From: JBEOJY01 sp040275305 | Lineage (GTDB): Bacteria; Pseudomonadota; Alphaproteobacteria; UBA9219 | Direction: 5' to 3' | Length of the DNA stretch: 27,996 nucleotides | NCBI GenBank assembly: GCA_040275305.1 | Contig: JBEOJY010000009.1 | Location: 1-27,996, forward strand | Shown: piece by piece, positions 17,476 through 25,736 of the stretch | How the letters are laid out: the number at the start of each line of letters is the position of its first letter | Numbering within the stretch: position 1 is the first letter of the stretch | Position numbers and translations under genes: made by a program | Notes under the pieces: generated by a model | What the model was told of the DNA's origin: nothing | Database searches by the model: none | Seen by the model: only the letters and a program-made list of their open reading frames with translations

Positions 17476-18429
17476 ATGGAAACAAATAATCTACACCCGA
17501 TTTATGTCCAGTTCCGACAAGCGGCCAGCGCGGTCACGCAAGCGAACAAAACGCATGCTGGTATCCGCGATTTTGCGAACAGGCTCAATGCCAGTATTTC
17601 CGAACTGAACGCCCATCTAAACACCCGGTCAGCAGAGAGCTATCGGGCGCTGGAAGAAAAGACCAAGAATCTAAGCGGCATCGACGGAGAACTTGCGCAA
17701 GCGCTGCTCGCCAATTTGCCGGCAGATGTCCTGAAAAACGTACTGTTCGCCTTTCCTTTGGCCGCGAAACTCTATCAAGCGGTGACCCAAGAATATGCGC
17801 AAACAGACTTGCCCAGCTGTCTGTCAAATCTTGGTGGGGCGGGACACCGCGAAGAAGCCGCTCTGATCGGGTATATCAAAGCAAAACATGTCGAACCCAT
17901 CTATGTGCTGCGTCAGGCGAAAGCCAAAGATTTAGCAGATCGTTCCAGTTTGGCGCAGCTTCTTGAAAGCGAGGAGCCGCAAGCCTACCGCGAGAAAATG
18001 GGCGAACATCACCTCGATCATTTTGCGCGAGACAAAAAACCCGATGATGCCGCGCGGCTCGCCGAGTTCATAAAGAAAGATGAAAGTGGCGAGCTGGCAA
18101 AACAATGCGCCGATATAATTCCGGCTGATGCGTTCTTGGCGCATCGGCAGGGAAAAAAGCTTCGGGACTTGCTGCTCGATAAATTGCCCGAACAACCCCG
18201 CGACAAGTTCATGGCGAAACTCGCGGTCCACCACATCATTCGCTTTGCCGTATTTGGCAATCGGGAGGAGATCGGGCGCGCGCGAGAACTTCGTGAGCGC
18301 ATGGGAACGGGAAACGACGATTGGACAGAAGTGAATCAACGCATTGCGACGGCCTTAAATCCCCGTCACCGTCCGGCCCGAGCCAATCGGTTGCCGGAAA
18401 CCCCTTTATGGCGCAAACCTGAGCTGTGA
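17476..18429 (+). CDS. Unrecognised helical protein between prmA and pepP
   Basis: I do not recognise this 317-residue protein. It is rich in Ala, Leu, Lys and Glu, with heptad-like patterns suggesting mostly alpha-helical structure. There is no signal peptide, membrane segment or obvious catalytic motif. The middle part (about 80-210) contains repeated units of similar flavour (NLPADVLKNVLF, IIPADAFLAHRQ, KLPEQPRDKFMAKL), hinting at a helical repeat fold. The C-terminus is Arg/Pro-rich. Codon use looks like that of its neighbours, so recent transfer is not suggested. The ATG at 17476 lacks a Shine-Dalgarno and is preceded directly by a stem-loop. A cytoplasmic protein of unknown function, possibly cotranscribed with prmA, is all that can be supported. 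Confidence 0.75.
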   Translation: METNNLHPIYVQFRQAASAVTQANKTHAGIRDFANRLNASISELNAHLNTRSAESYRALEEKTKNLSGIDGELAQALLANLPADVLKNVLFAFPLAAKLYQAVTQEYAQTDLPSCLSNLGGAGHREEAALIGYIKAKHVEPIYVLRQAKAKDLADRSSLAQLLESEEPQAYREKMGEHHLDHFARDKKPDDAARLAEFIKKDESGELAKQCADIIPADAFLAHRQGKKLRDLLLDKLPEQPRDKFMAKLAVHHIIRFAVFGNREEIGRARELRERMGTGNDDWTEVNQRIATALNPRHRPARANRLPETPLWRKPEL

Positions 18430-18491
18430 AAGTCTGACGCCTTATATTAAGCAAACATTGCGCTGCCGGACCCGCAAAGGCACAATGGGGC

Positions 18492-20339
18492 ATGAGCACA
18501 TCGTCACTCCCCGATTCTACCCAAACGCCCGCAGCTCCCCCGTCGCCATCAGGCCAAGAAGATCAATCCGCGCGGCGGCTTGAATCCTTGCGCGGCGAGC
18601 TTATCAACCGTGGTCTGGACGGCTTTCTGGTCCCCATGGCCGACGAGTACCAGAGCGAGTACGTCCCCGCCAGCGCGCGGCGCGTGGAGTTCTTAAGCGG
18701 ATTCACCGGGTCCGCCGGGTTCATCGCCGTTCTGCGCGACAAAGCCGCCTTCTTCACCGATGGCCGTTACACGCTGCAAGCGCGGCAGCAAATCCCCGCG
18801 AAGCTCTTCGCGCTGTTGGACGTGATAGAAGAATCTCCCGCCGCATGGCTCGGCAAGCAGGCCGGGCAGGGAACCAGAATCGGCTACGACCCATGGCTGC
18901 ACACCGAAGACAGCGTGGAACGCTATCGCAAAGCGCTGGAAAAGGCCGAAGCCGAACTTGTCCCCGTCGAACAAAATCCGCTTGATACGATCTGGCCGTC
19001 CCGCCCGCCCGCGCCTGCCGAACCGATCTTCGCGCACGATGTGACTTATGCGGGCCAAAGTTCCGCTGACAAGCGCAAAGCCATCGCGCAAGATCTCGAC
19101 AAGCAGGGCGCTGACGCCGTGGCGCTGACCGATCCGACCTCCATCGCGTGGCTTCTGAACGTGCGCGGCGGCGACGTGCCGAACGCCCCGCTGCCGCTCA
19201 GTTTCGCGATTCTCTATCGCTCTGGCAAAGTCAAATGGTTCGTCGATCCGCGCAAACTTACGCATGGCCTCGAAGCCTTCCTCGGCCCCGACATCGCGCC
19301 GGAGCATCCCGGCCAGTTCCCGCATGCGCTGGACCGGCTCGGCATGGACAAGGCGACTGTCCGTATTGATCCGGCCTCCGCCCCCGCTTGGGTGTTCGCG
19401 CGGCTACGCGCAGCCAAAGCTGTTCTCAATCATGGCGAAGATCCCTGCGTCATGCCGCGAGCCTGCAAGAACGAGACGGAGATCAACGGTATGCGGGCCG
19501 CGCACAGACGCGACGGCGCGGCGCTGGCGAAGTTCTTCGCATGGCTCGACGAGGCTTGGGCATCGGAACAGGTGACGGAACTGAGCGCCGAAGAGAAGCT
19601 GGCGGAATTCCGTGCGCAAGGCGACATGTACCGTGGTCCCAGCTTCGACACCATCTGCGGCGCGGGCGGCCACGGAGCCATCGTGCACTACCGCGCGACC
19701 AAAGCGACAAACGCGAAACTGACAAACGGCCAACTCGTCCTGATCGACAGCGGCGGGCAGTACACGGACGGCACAACGGACGTGACGCGCACCGTCGCGC
19801 TGGGTCAACCTTCGCCGGAAATGCGCGAACGATTCACGCGCGTGCTCAAAGGCCATATCGCGCTCGCCGCCGTGAAGTTCCCCGAAGGCATCGCCGGAGC
19901 GCATCTCGACGTGCTGGCAAGGCAGGCGCTGTGGGCGGTGGGATTGGATTACGACCATGGCACAGGCCACGGCGTCGGCTCGTACCTCGGCGTCCATGAA
20001 GGCCCGCAAAGCGTCTCGCGCCGTGGCATGGTCGCGCTCAAGCCCGGTATGATCCTGTCCAACGAGCCCGGCTACTACAAGGCCGGAAGCTACGGCATCC
20101 GCATCGAGAATCTTCAGGTCGTCGTGAAGGACGCCGTCCTCGGCAGCGAGCGCCCGATGCTCGGATTTGAGACTCTTACCCTCGCGCCCATCGACACGCG
20201 CCTCGTCGACCGCTTTATGCTGACCTCAGACGAAGCCCGCTGGCTCAACGACTACCACACCCGCGTCAACGACCTCCTCCGCCCCATGGTCGACGAGGCA
20301 ACCGCCCGCTGGCTCATGCGGGCAACCGCGCCGGTGTGA
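18492..20339 (+). CDS. pepP: Aminopeptidase P family (M24B) Xaa-Pro aminopeptidase
   Basis: This enzyme removes an N-terminal residue preceding proline, using two metal ions. The 615-residue product is of the long three-domain type: two creatinase-like N-terminal domains (about 28-330) followed by the M24 pita-bread catalytic domain (about 340-560) and a C-terminal extension. Metal ligands are visible: Asp419 and Asp430 in LIDSGGQYTDGTTDVTRT, a His in GTGHGVGSYLGVHEGP, and Glu residues in SNEPGYY and IRIENL. The spacing of 11 between the two Asp residues equals that of E. coli aminopeptidase P. The N-terminal 25 residues are Ser/Pro-rich and probably disordered; the binding site before the ATG is weak. 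Substrate range cannot be deduced. Confidence 0.93.
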   Translation: MSTSSLPDSTQTPAAPPSPSGQEDQSARRLESLRGELINRGLDGFLVPMADEYQSEYVPASARRVEFLSGFTGSAGFIAVLRDKAAFFTDGRYTLQARQQIPAKLFALLDVIEESPAAWLGKQAGQGTRIGYDPWLHTEDSVERYRKALEKAEAELVPVEQNPLDTIWPSRPPAPAEPIFAHDVTYAGQSSADKRKAIAQDLDKQGADAVALTDPTSIAWLLNVRGGDVPNAPLPLSFAILYRSGKVKWFVDPRKLTHGLEAFLGPDIAPEHPGQFPHALDRLGMDKATVRIDPASAPAWVFARLRAAKAVLNHGEDPCVMPRACKNETEINGMRAAHRRDGAALAKFFAWLDEAWASEQVTELSAEEKLAEFRAQGDMYRGPSFDTICGAGGHGAIVHYRATKATNAKLTNGQLVLIDSGGQYTDGTTDVTRTVALGQPSPEMRERFTRVLKGHIALAAVKFPEGIAGAHLDVLARQALWAVGLDYDHGTGHGVGSYLGVHEGPQSVSRRGMVALKPGMILSNEPGYYKAGSYGIRIENLQVVVKDAVLGSERPMLGFETLTLAPIDTRLVDRFMLTSDEARWLNDYHTRVNDLLRPMVDEATARWLMRATAPV

Positions 20340-20342
20340 TGC

Positions 20343-20852
20343 TCATTGCCCCGCAAGGATCGCGCGAGCGGTTTCCAGCGTCATGAACAAAGTCATAGGA
20401 TTGAGCGGTGACGCGATGAATCCGCGCGAAACGTAGAATCGCCTCGCCTGCTCGGACATCGCGTGAACGAGCATGGCAAACGCGCCCGCCTCCATCGCGA
20501 CCGTCACGGCGCGGATCATGGCGTCGCGCAGCAAGGCCTTGCCAATGCCCATGTTATGATAGCGTTGATCGATGGCGAGCCGCCCAAGCAAAATAACCGG
20601 AAGAGAGTCCGGCATGTTCCTGCGCATGGATTTTGGCGCGGACTCTCTCGCCACGCCTGCGGCGGACAGCGTGTAATATCCGACAACAGATTTGCCGGAA
20701 CAGACGACGAAGCATCGCGATGCGCCCGACTGCTGGTTCTTCATGGCGCGATGTTTCAGCCAATCGTCAAGCGCGGCTTCGCCAGACGCGAACTCCGAAA
20801 CATCATGCCTGTCGTCAAGTGGCGCAGGGGCCGAGAGTTTGGGCAAACTCAT
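20343..20852 (-). CDS. GNAT-family toxin of a TacT-like toxin-antitoxin pair
   Basis: TacT/AtaT-type toxins acetylate the amino acid on charged tRNAs and stop translation. From the ATG at 20852 the product is 169 residues and carries the markers of this group: an N-terminal FASGEAALDDWLKHRAMKNQ, GASRCFVVC, GYYTLSAAGV, the NMPDSLPVILLGRLAID strand-helix, the acetyl-CoA loop YHNMGIGKALLRDA, and the catalytic-Tyr region RRFYVSRGFIASP. The CoA loop normally reads Q/R-x-x-G-x-G; here it is H-N-M-G-I-G. The chosen start overlaps the antitoxin stop as ATGA; an in-frame TTG at 20861 is less likely. It ends 3 bases from the converging pepP gene. The specific target tRNA is not predictable. Confidence 0.9.
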   Translation of the reverse strand: MSLPKLSAPAPLDDRHDVSEFASGEAALDDWLKHRAMKNQQSGASRCFVVCSGKSVVGYYTLSAAGVARESAPKSMRRNMPDSLPVILLGRLAIDQRYHNMGIGKALLRDAMIRAVTVAMEAGAFAMLVHAMSEQARRFYVSRGFIASPLNPMTLFMTLETARAILAGQ

Positions 20853-21130
20853 TTGTCCCAAGGAGCTTTCGTCAGCAGCAGACGGCGCAAAGCGTCGGTG
20901 GCCGGAAGCGGATTGGCGATCTTATCCTGAAACCACGAAAACGTCTTATCATTGACCGTGAAGAAAGTTTGATCGAGCAAAACGTTTTCAGCCTCGCGGC
21001 ACGCAGCCTCCAGCATAAACTCCGACCGGCTGCGCCCAAGCCTCTCCGCAGCCTTGTCGATCAAATCGCGCTGCCGTTGCTTGGCCCGAATGCTTATGGT
21101 GACGGGTTCGGAAGTGGTTGTATGGTACAT
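20849..21130 (-). CDS. DUF1778 (TacA-like) ribbon-helix-helix antitoxin
   Basis: TacA-type antitoxins bind DNA through an N-terminal ribbon-helix-helix and neutralise the GNAT toxin with their C-terminus. The 93-residue product shows the RHH pattern EPVTISIRAKQRQRDLIDKAAERLG followed by RSRSEFMLEAACREAE, and a C-terminal toxin-binding tail ending LTKAPWDK. I choose the ATG at 21130 because CGGAG lies 7 bases upstream and because the promoter at 21156-21184 predicts a transcription start near 21149, which excludes the more upstream ATG at 21157. The gene overlaps the toxin ATG by 4 bases. Expression is likely autoregulated through a TTGT/ACAA palindrome over the transcription start. Confidence 0.9.
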   Translation of the reverse strand: MYHTTTSEPVTISIRAKQRQRDLIDKAAERLGRSRSEFMLEAACREAENVLLDQTFFTVNDKTFSWFQDKIANPLPATDALRRLLLTKAPWDK

Positions 21131-21142
21131 AGAAATACTCCG

Positions 21143-21184
21143 TTGTATAGACAACATAGTACATAAATGTAGTTAAAATGGCAA
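21143..21184 (-). promoter_or_regulatory. Promoter and candidate operator of the TacAT-like operon
   Basis: On the minus strand TTGCCA (21184-21179) and TACTAT (21161-21156) are separated by exactly 17 bases, giving 5 of 6 and 4 of 6 consensus matches for sigma-70. A palindrome TTGTCTATACAA (21154-21143) covers the expected transcription start and lies directly before the ribosome binding site. This is the normal place for the RHH antitoxin to bind its own operator. Confidence 0.55.
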
Positions 21185-21240
21185 TAGCAATTTTTAGATA
21201 TACTCCGTACGATTGAGAATCAGAAAAAAGCCAAGAAGGC

Positions 21241-21392
21241 TGTCATTCCGCACGCAGCTTCCGACCGAAGGTCGGGAAGCGGAGATGCGGAATCCGATGC
21301 TTTGCTAACCTCGTGAAAAGCATTGGATTCCGTATAAATTTTCTCATCAGATTGCTTCGCAATCCGAACAAAAAAATTTTTACGGAATGACG
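21241..21392. repeat. Dispersed palindromic repeat, family B, composite copy 2
   Basis: The element begins TGTCATTCCGCACGCAG and ends TTACGGAATGACG, with complementary ends. Inside are two inverted pieces: a hairpin around CCGACCGAAGGTCGGG, and CGGAATCCGATG against CATTGGATTCCG. The right half repeats the core of copy 1 in opposite sense. The stretch CGGAGATGCGGAATCCGATG plus the following 30 bases is found reversed at the window end (27944-27996). It lies between the TA operon and dnaG. Confidence 0.85.
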
Positions 21393-21576
21393 ATCCATTT
21401 TTCGGATTTTCTAGGAAACAAATATAACACTGCGCGCAATTTTCAGTTATTACGCCTTGCTGATGGGTTTTTCGGCAGACTGCTGGGATACAAATGCGCT
21501 GATGATTGAAGGCTCGATCCACACGACCTTACATTTTAACGCATTGTTTCGGAACAAGACATGCTGTGGCCACAAG

Positions 21577-21679
21577 CGTCATTGCGAGGAGGCGAAGCCG
21601 ACGACGCAATCCAGAGTCCCATAGAACATCGCTTACGACTCTGGATCGCCTAAGTCGCCTGCGGCTCCTCGCGATGACG
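21577..21679. repeat. Dispersed palindromic repeat, family A, copy 3
   Basis: It runs from CGTCATTGCGAGGAGGCGAA to GGCTCCTCGCGATGACG, with GCAATCCAGAGT and ACTCTGGATCGC as the inner complementary pair. It lies about 185 bases to the right of a family B copy and about 130 bases before the dnaG ATG. The rest of the 21185-21807 region, outside the two repeats, shows no gene or recognisable signal. Confidence 0.85.
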
Positions 21680-21807
21680 GTCCTTTCCACAAGCTTTGCG
21701 CATCATTTCCCCTGCTAATAATGCAATTTTCTGTAGGATAGCGTGGGCTCAATCAGAAACAGATACCCCCCTTGCATCTCCTCCCCCCGTCGATGCAAAC
21801 TCAGGCC

Positions 21808-23787
21808 ATGTCCTTCCCCCCCTCCTTCCTTGAAGAGCTTCGCGCGAGGCTGCCTTTGTCCGAGGTCGTCGGCAAGCGCATGCGCCTGATCCGCGCGGGC
21901 CGCGAGCACAAAGGCTGCTGCCCTTTCCATAACGAGAAAAGCCCCAGCTTCTACGTCAACGACGATAAGCAGTTCTTCCACTGCTTCGGCTGCGGCGCGC
22001 ATGGCGACGTGATCGGCTTCGCGATGCGCCACGATCGCTTAAGCTTCCCCGAAGCCATCGAAGCGCTGGCGGGGCAGGCGGGCTTGCAGGTTCCGCGCGA
22101 CACGCCGATTGAGCGCGAGAAATTCGATCAGGAAAAGCGCCTCTATCTGTTACTCGAACGCGCCGCCGCGTATTTCGAGGAACAGCTCTTTGCGCCGCAG
22201 GGCCGCGAAGCCTTGGCCTATCTGCGCCAACGCGGACTCAATGACGGTGCCATCCGCAGGCATCGGCTTGGCTATGCTCCTCCCGACGGCCAAAGCCTCC
22301 TGCGCGCGCTGACGATGAAAGCCACCCACGCCGCGCAACAGGAAACCTTTACGCTCGACGAACTGGCGACCGTGGGCCTCGCCAAGAAAGCCGAAGACCG
22401 CCCGGAGCACTACAGCTTCTTCCGCAACCGCGTGATGTTCCCGGTCGGAGACAGGCGAGGCCGCACCGTCGCCTTCGGCGCCAGAGTTATGGGGCAGGGC
22501 GAGCCGAAATACCTGAACTCCCCCGACCACCCCTTGTTCCATAAAGGCAAGCTGCTCTACGGCCTCTCCCGCGCCCGCGCCGCCTTGAGCCAAGGCCAGT
22601 CCTTCATCGTCGTTGAGGGCTATATGGACGCGATAGCCTTGGCCGAAGCCGGATATATCGGAGCCGTCGCCCCGCTCGGAACCGCCCTCACCGAAGACCA
22701 GATCGCCGCGTTATGGAGACTCCTGCCCAGCGCCGAAACGCGCGAGCCGGGCCGCGACTACAGCCCCATCCTCTGCTTCGACGGCGACAATGCGGGCCTC
22801 CGCGCCGCCACCCGGACCGTTGATCGCGTGCTGCCCTTGCTCTCGCCCGAACAGACGATCCGCATCGCCACCATGGCGGGCGCGAAAGATCCCGACGAAT
22901 TGCTGAGAACCTCCGGCAAAGCCGCGATGGATTTGATCCTCAAACAGTCGCGCCCGATGATCGACGTGATCTGGGATCTAGCGCTGGCTGGCCGCTCCCT
23001 GCGCACGCCGGAAGAGCGCGGAGCCTTCATCGGCACGTTGCGCCGCCAGACGCAGCGCATCGCGCACGAAAGTCTGCGCCAACTCTACGACGACGAAATC
23101 AGGAAGCGCGTTGCCGCCTTCCTGAAGCCGCAGCAACGGGCCGGAGCCAACGGCATGGCCGGAGGTGTCCCCACCGCAAGCTGGAACCGCCCGACTTATG
23201 GCAAGGGCAGGGCAGGGGGCGTGGCTACTTCCTCCTCCGCCTTCGCCGTGCCGCTCATCACGCGCCGCCAGCCCCCGAACGTCCAGCGCCGCATGGAACG
23301 CTCGCTGCTCGCCGCAGTCCTCAACCATCCCGACCTTTACAACGATGTCGCGGAGGAACTGGGCCAAACGGTCTTCGCCTCGCCTGACCTCGAAGCCGTG
23401 CGCCAAGCCCTTGTCGATAGCCTGTCTCTGGAAGACCCGACCGCCCTAACCGGCCCGGAGCTTCTGCGCCTCCTGACCGAGCATCCCGAAAGCGGCAGCC
23501 GCGCCGCCTTGCGCGAAACGCTGGACGAAGTCCTGTCGGAAACGACCTACATCGACGCCGCCTTCGCCCGCCCCGGCAAAGCGCCGGAACAAGTCCGCCA
23601 CGGCTGGCATCTGCTCTGGCATCGCCGCCAGCGCGATCTCCTCCGCGCCGAGCTGGAATGCGCCCGCCGCAGCTTCGCCGACACCCCCTCCGACGACGCC
23701 TACGCCCGCCTCATGGCCCTGCGCCAAGAACTCGAATCCGTGACAACCGAAACCGCAGCCGCGGAAGCGCAGGAAAAGGCGGGATGA
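21808..23787 (+). CDS. dnaG: DNA primase DnaG
   Basis: DnaG synthesises RNA primers at the replication fork and is recruited by the DnaB helicase. The product has the CHC2 zinc motif near its N-terminus (CPFH then HCFGC, with Cys-x2-His and Cys-x2-Cys spaced by 17), the primase core and TOPRIM motifs (IVVEGYMDAIAL and LCFDGDNAGLRAA), and a C-terminal helical helicase-binding region (about 500-660). A Gly/Ala/Thr-rich linker lies near 460-490. The ATG at 21808 (659 residues) is chosen because the protein then begins MSFPPSFLEELRARLPLSEVVG, the usual primase start; an ATG at 21793 and TTG at 21772 are also in frame, and none has a clear binding site. In many genomes rpoD follows dnaG; here it does not. 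Confidence 0.96.
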   Translation: MSFPPSFLEELRARLPLSEVVGKRMRLIRAGREHKGCCPFHNEKSPSFYVNDDKQFFHCFGCGAHGDVIGFAMRHDRLSFPEAIEALAGQAGLQVPRDTPIEREKFDQEKRLYLLLERAAAYFEEQLFAPQGREALAYLRQRGLNDGAIRRHRLGYAPPDGQSLLRALTMKATHAAQQETFTLDELATVGLAKKAEDRPEHYSFFRNRVMFPVGDRRGRTVAFGARVMGQGEPKYLNSPDHPLFHKGKLLYGLSRARAALSQGQSFIVVEGYMDAIALAEAGYIGAVAPLGTALTEDQIAALWRLLPSAETREPGRDYSPILCFDGDNAGLRAATRTVDRVLPLLSPEQTIRIATMAGAKDPDELLRTSGKAAMDLILKQSRPMIDVIWDLALAGRSLRTPEERGAFIGTLRRQTQRIAHESLRQLYDDEIRKRVAAFLKPQQRAGANGMAGGVPTASWNRPTYGKGRAGGVATSSSAFAVPLITRRQPPNVQRRMERSLLAAVLNHPDLYNDVAEELGQTVFASPDLEAVRQALVDSLSLEDPTALTGPELLRLLTEHPESGSRAALRETLDEVLSETTYIDAAFARPGKAPEQVRHGWHLLWHRRQRDLLRAELECARRSFADTPSDDAYARLMALRQELESVTTETAAAEAQEKAG

Positions 23788-23857
23788 ATATTGCCAGAGA
23801 TAAAAAACCAATCATTGTACTATATTTTGAGCAAGAAGTTGATAGGGTAATCGCTTG

Positions 23858-24715
23858 CTAAAGTGTTTGATGATAATTTTTTCTAACGCCGCGTATTATA
23901 TTTGGCCGATGCTCAACCTGAGCAGGATTGATGGTCAGGTTGTGTAGGGTTAGCAATGACGAGAGGTCATTTCTAATCTTTATGGGCGTTGATGCAAAAC
24001 CAACATCCATTTTCAGGCTTATACTAATTCTATTTACGGGGATTGGGTTAAAGCAAACAACTATAGGACATATGTAGTTTGCTTTATCAGTGTATTCCGA
24101 TAGTGGGATGAGTGAGTTCAGGTAATATTGTGAAGCCTTCATTATGCTGTCAGGTGTTTCAAAGTGATTGCGTGCCAATGCCCAATCTGCAACATATATT
24201 TCGTCGTTATCGCTGCTCTGCACATTAAGTAAAACAAGCTTATTTTTTTGACATCTGAGTTTATTATAGCGATATCTGCAAATATTATCTAGAAGTCGAT
24301 CAAATTCACCGGGAATTTCTTTGTTTGTATTCCAAATGTGCGGGAATGGTTCAGTAAGTCCTTCAATAACTGGACAAGAAATATATGGATGTGATGGAGA
24401 GAAAACAGGACAAAATCTCTGGGATGGCCACAACCCCCTTATATATTTTCCATCAACGCCACGGCACTTTCCAGTGGAAAGTGCCTCCAGCGCTTGCGCT
24501 TTGTCAGGCATGGAATTGCTTGTTGTGTTAGATAAATCGTAGTTTTTGTAAACGGGGTAATTTTGTCCTGGATGGCCATGAAAAATGCCATGCAAAGCAC
24601 TTTCTGAAGTATAGTGGTAGAAATTTTTCATTTGTGCATAGGTTAAGAGAAAAAGAACATACAAACACGTTATGCAATAAAATTCCGAAAATAAAAAGCA
24701 TCTATAGTTAATCAT
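23858..24715 (-). CDS. AT-rich unknown protein with a YHYTS N-terminal motif (ADP-ribosyltransferase-like?)
   Basis: This 285-residue protein is not recognised. Its base composition is clearly more AT-rich than the flanking dnaG and prfC genes, and it uses AT-rich codons, which points to horizontal acquisition. After a hydrophobic stretch (about 10-27, possibly a membrane anchor or untranslated if the start is Met29 at 24631) comes NFYHYTSESALHGIFHG (31-47). A His-Tyr-Thr near the N-terminus followed by a helix is typical of HYT/HYD-type ADP-ribosyltransferase folds and some DUF2971-like proteins, but I cannot identify the later catalytic residues. A middle segment lists many Cys and Asn residues (for example YRYNKLRCQKNKLVLLNVQ). 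No Shine-Dalgarno is well placed: AAGGAG lies 14 bases before the ATG. Function is not assigned. Confidence 0.6.
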   Translation of the reverse strand: MINYRCFLFSEFYCITCLYVLFLLTYAQMKNFYHYTSESALHGIFHGHPGQNYPVYKNYDLSNTTSNSMPDKAQALEALSTGKCRGVDGKYIRGLWPSQRFCPVFSPSHPYISCPVIEGLTEPFPHIWNTNKEIPGEFDRLLDNICRYRYNKLRCQKNKLVLLNVQSSDNDEIYVADWALARNHFETPDSIMKASQYYLNSLIPLSEYTDKANYICPIVVCFNPIPVNRISISLKMDVGFASTPIKIRNDLSSLLTLHNLTINPAQVEHRPNIIRGVRKNYHQTL

Positions 24716-24768
24716 AATAAATTATGAAAACTCCTTAACGGTAAATTTTTTGATCCGCCCCGTATAAA

Positions 24769-24892
24769 GTGAGGAATAACGTTAACATACTTAAAAACAA
24801 TCCCCTGAATGAAGAGCAGAAAATCAATACCCCCTATCCTGAACCGAAAAATTCCTCTATAGGCAAGGCGTTTATAAGATGGGCAAAAATGT
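24769..24892 (+). pseudogene. Possible frameshifted 5' part of the M15-like peptidase gene
   Basis: A frame from GTG at 24769 reads about 40 codons of ordinary-looking protein (ILKNNPLNEEQKINTPYPEP, then SSIGKAFIRWAK) up to an A5 run at 24885-24889. One base later the next frame continues as CAAALSEAVANLFRRKEH and runs without a stop into the peptidase at 25001. Removing one A from the run would join both pieces into one frame with about 77 extra residues. No binding site precedes the GTG. This may be a real indel, a sequencing error in a homopolymer, or coincidence. Confidence 0.35.
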
Positions 24893-25000
24893 GCCGCCGC
24901 CCTGTCAGAAGCGGTTGCCAACCTTTTTAGGCGCAAGGAGCATATTCAAGGACTACCTCGCGAGAACGTCTTGCCGCCAGAAAACAAGGAGCCAGATAAA

Positions 25001-25696
25001 ATGGGTTATAACCAAAATGGATTCAAAGAAATTGAACTTGAATGGGTGCTGTTGCAGGCAGGAAAAGAAAGTGATGTTGGATTCTTTGTCCCTTACCACA
25101 ATGCGTTCACATCCGCAGGCGCGCACGAAGGGAAGCAATATGCGTTCTTAGAAAAAGGGTTCTTTGAAAAATTCTACACCTTTCAAGAAAAATTATTGGA
25201 AACAACGGGACTTGTTCCCGTCATATGGTTTGCAAGCGCAACGCCGGGTTTCAGACGGATGCTGCAGATTGAGTATGAAGCCCAAGTGCCGGGACAGCAG
25301 GTCATGCCTGTAAACAGCCCGCATTCAAATCATCTGTCCGGTATGGCTTTGGATTGCCTATATGCGCCTCAAGATCATGTGCCGTACATCGTTGAGGGAT
25401 TACAATCCGGCAACCGAGAGACGTTGTTTCGGAAGATACAAGATGCAAAAGCGGAACCACCCACATGGCCGGATAGCTTGCTCGTTGACCAAGTTTTAAT
25501 CTCGCCCCGTCGAAGAAGGGATATATTAGGATCGGCACGAAATTGCGGTCTTGAAATCAACGATGCGCATCAATGGCACATCCAGAAAGCCGGGGCCAAT
25601 CCCAAAATTGTTGTGCCAGATTACCCAACACCGGCGGATATGGTTAGAAAAAGAACAGGCGATATAATCAAAGTGCGTGCCTTGGAATTAGCCTAA
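25001..25696 (+). CDS. M15/VanY-like D,D-carboxypeptidase or peptidoglycan peptidase
   Basis: Zinc M15 peptidases cut D-Ala-D-Ala or related peptide bonds in peptidoglycan. The 231-residue product carries the first zinc motif S-x-H-x2-G-x-A-x-D exactly as SNHLSGMALD (109-118) and the second zinc-ligand region as DAHQWHIQ (188-195), with Trp-His. An upstream PGFRRMLQIEYEAQ (82-95) fits the conserved Arg/Gln helix of this fold. The ATG at 25001 has GGAG 9 bases before it. No signal peptide or membrane segment is seen, so export would need another route (such as holin-type lysis), or the gene is a domesticated phage endolysin. Sequence in the preceding frames suggests a longer ancestor. It stands next to an AT-rich unknown gene on the other strand. 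Confidence 0.7.
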   Translation: MGYNQNGFKEIELEWVLLQAGKESDVGFFVPYHNAFTSAGAHEGKQYAFLEKGFFEKFYTFQEKLLETTGLVPVIWFASATPGFRRMLQIEYEAQVPGQQVMPVNSPHSNHLSGMALDCLYAPQDHVPYIVEGLQSGNRETLFRKIQDAKAEPPTWPDSLLVDQVLISPRRRRDILGSARNCGLEINDAHQWHIQKAGANPKIVVPDYPTPADMVRKRTGDIIKVRALELA

Positions 25697-25736
25697 GGAT
25701 TCGCTGGAAATCGAAGAGTTGCAGGAAATAACGCGC

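Noticed and set aside
24712..24936. 74-codon minus-strand frame in the islet intergenic region
   Set aside because: No ribosome binding site, no homology that I recognise, and plus-strand coding potential in the same stretch is more convincing.
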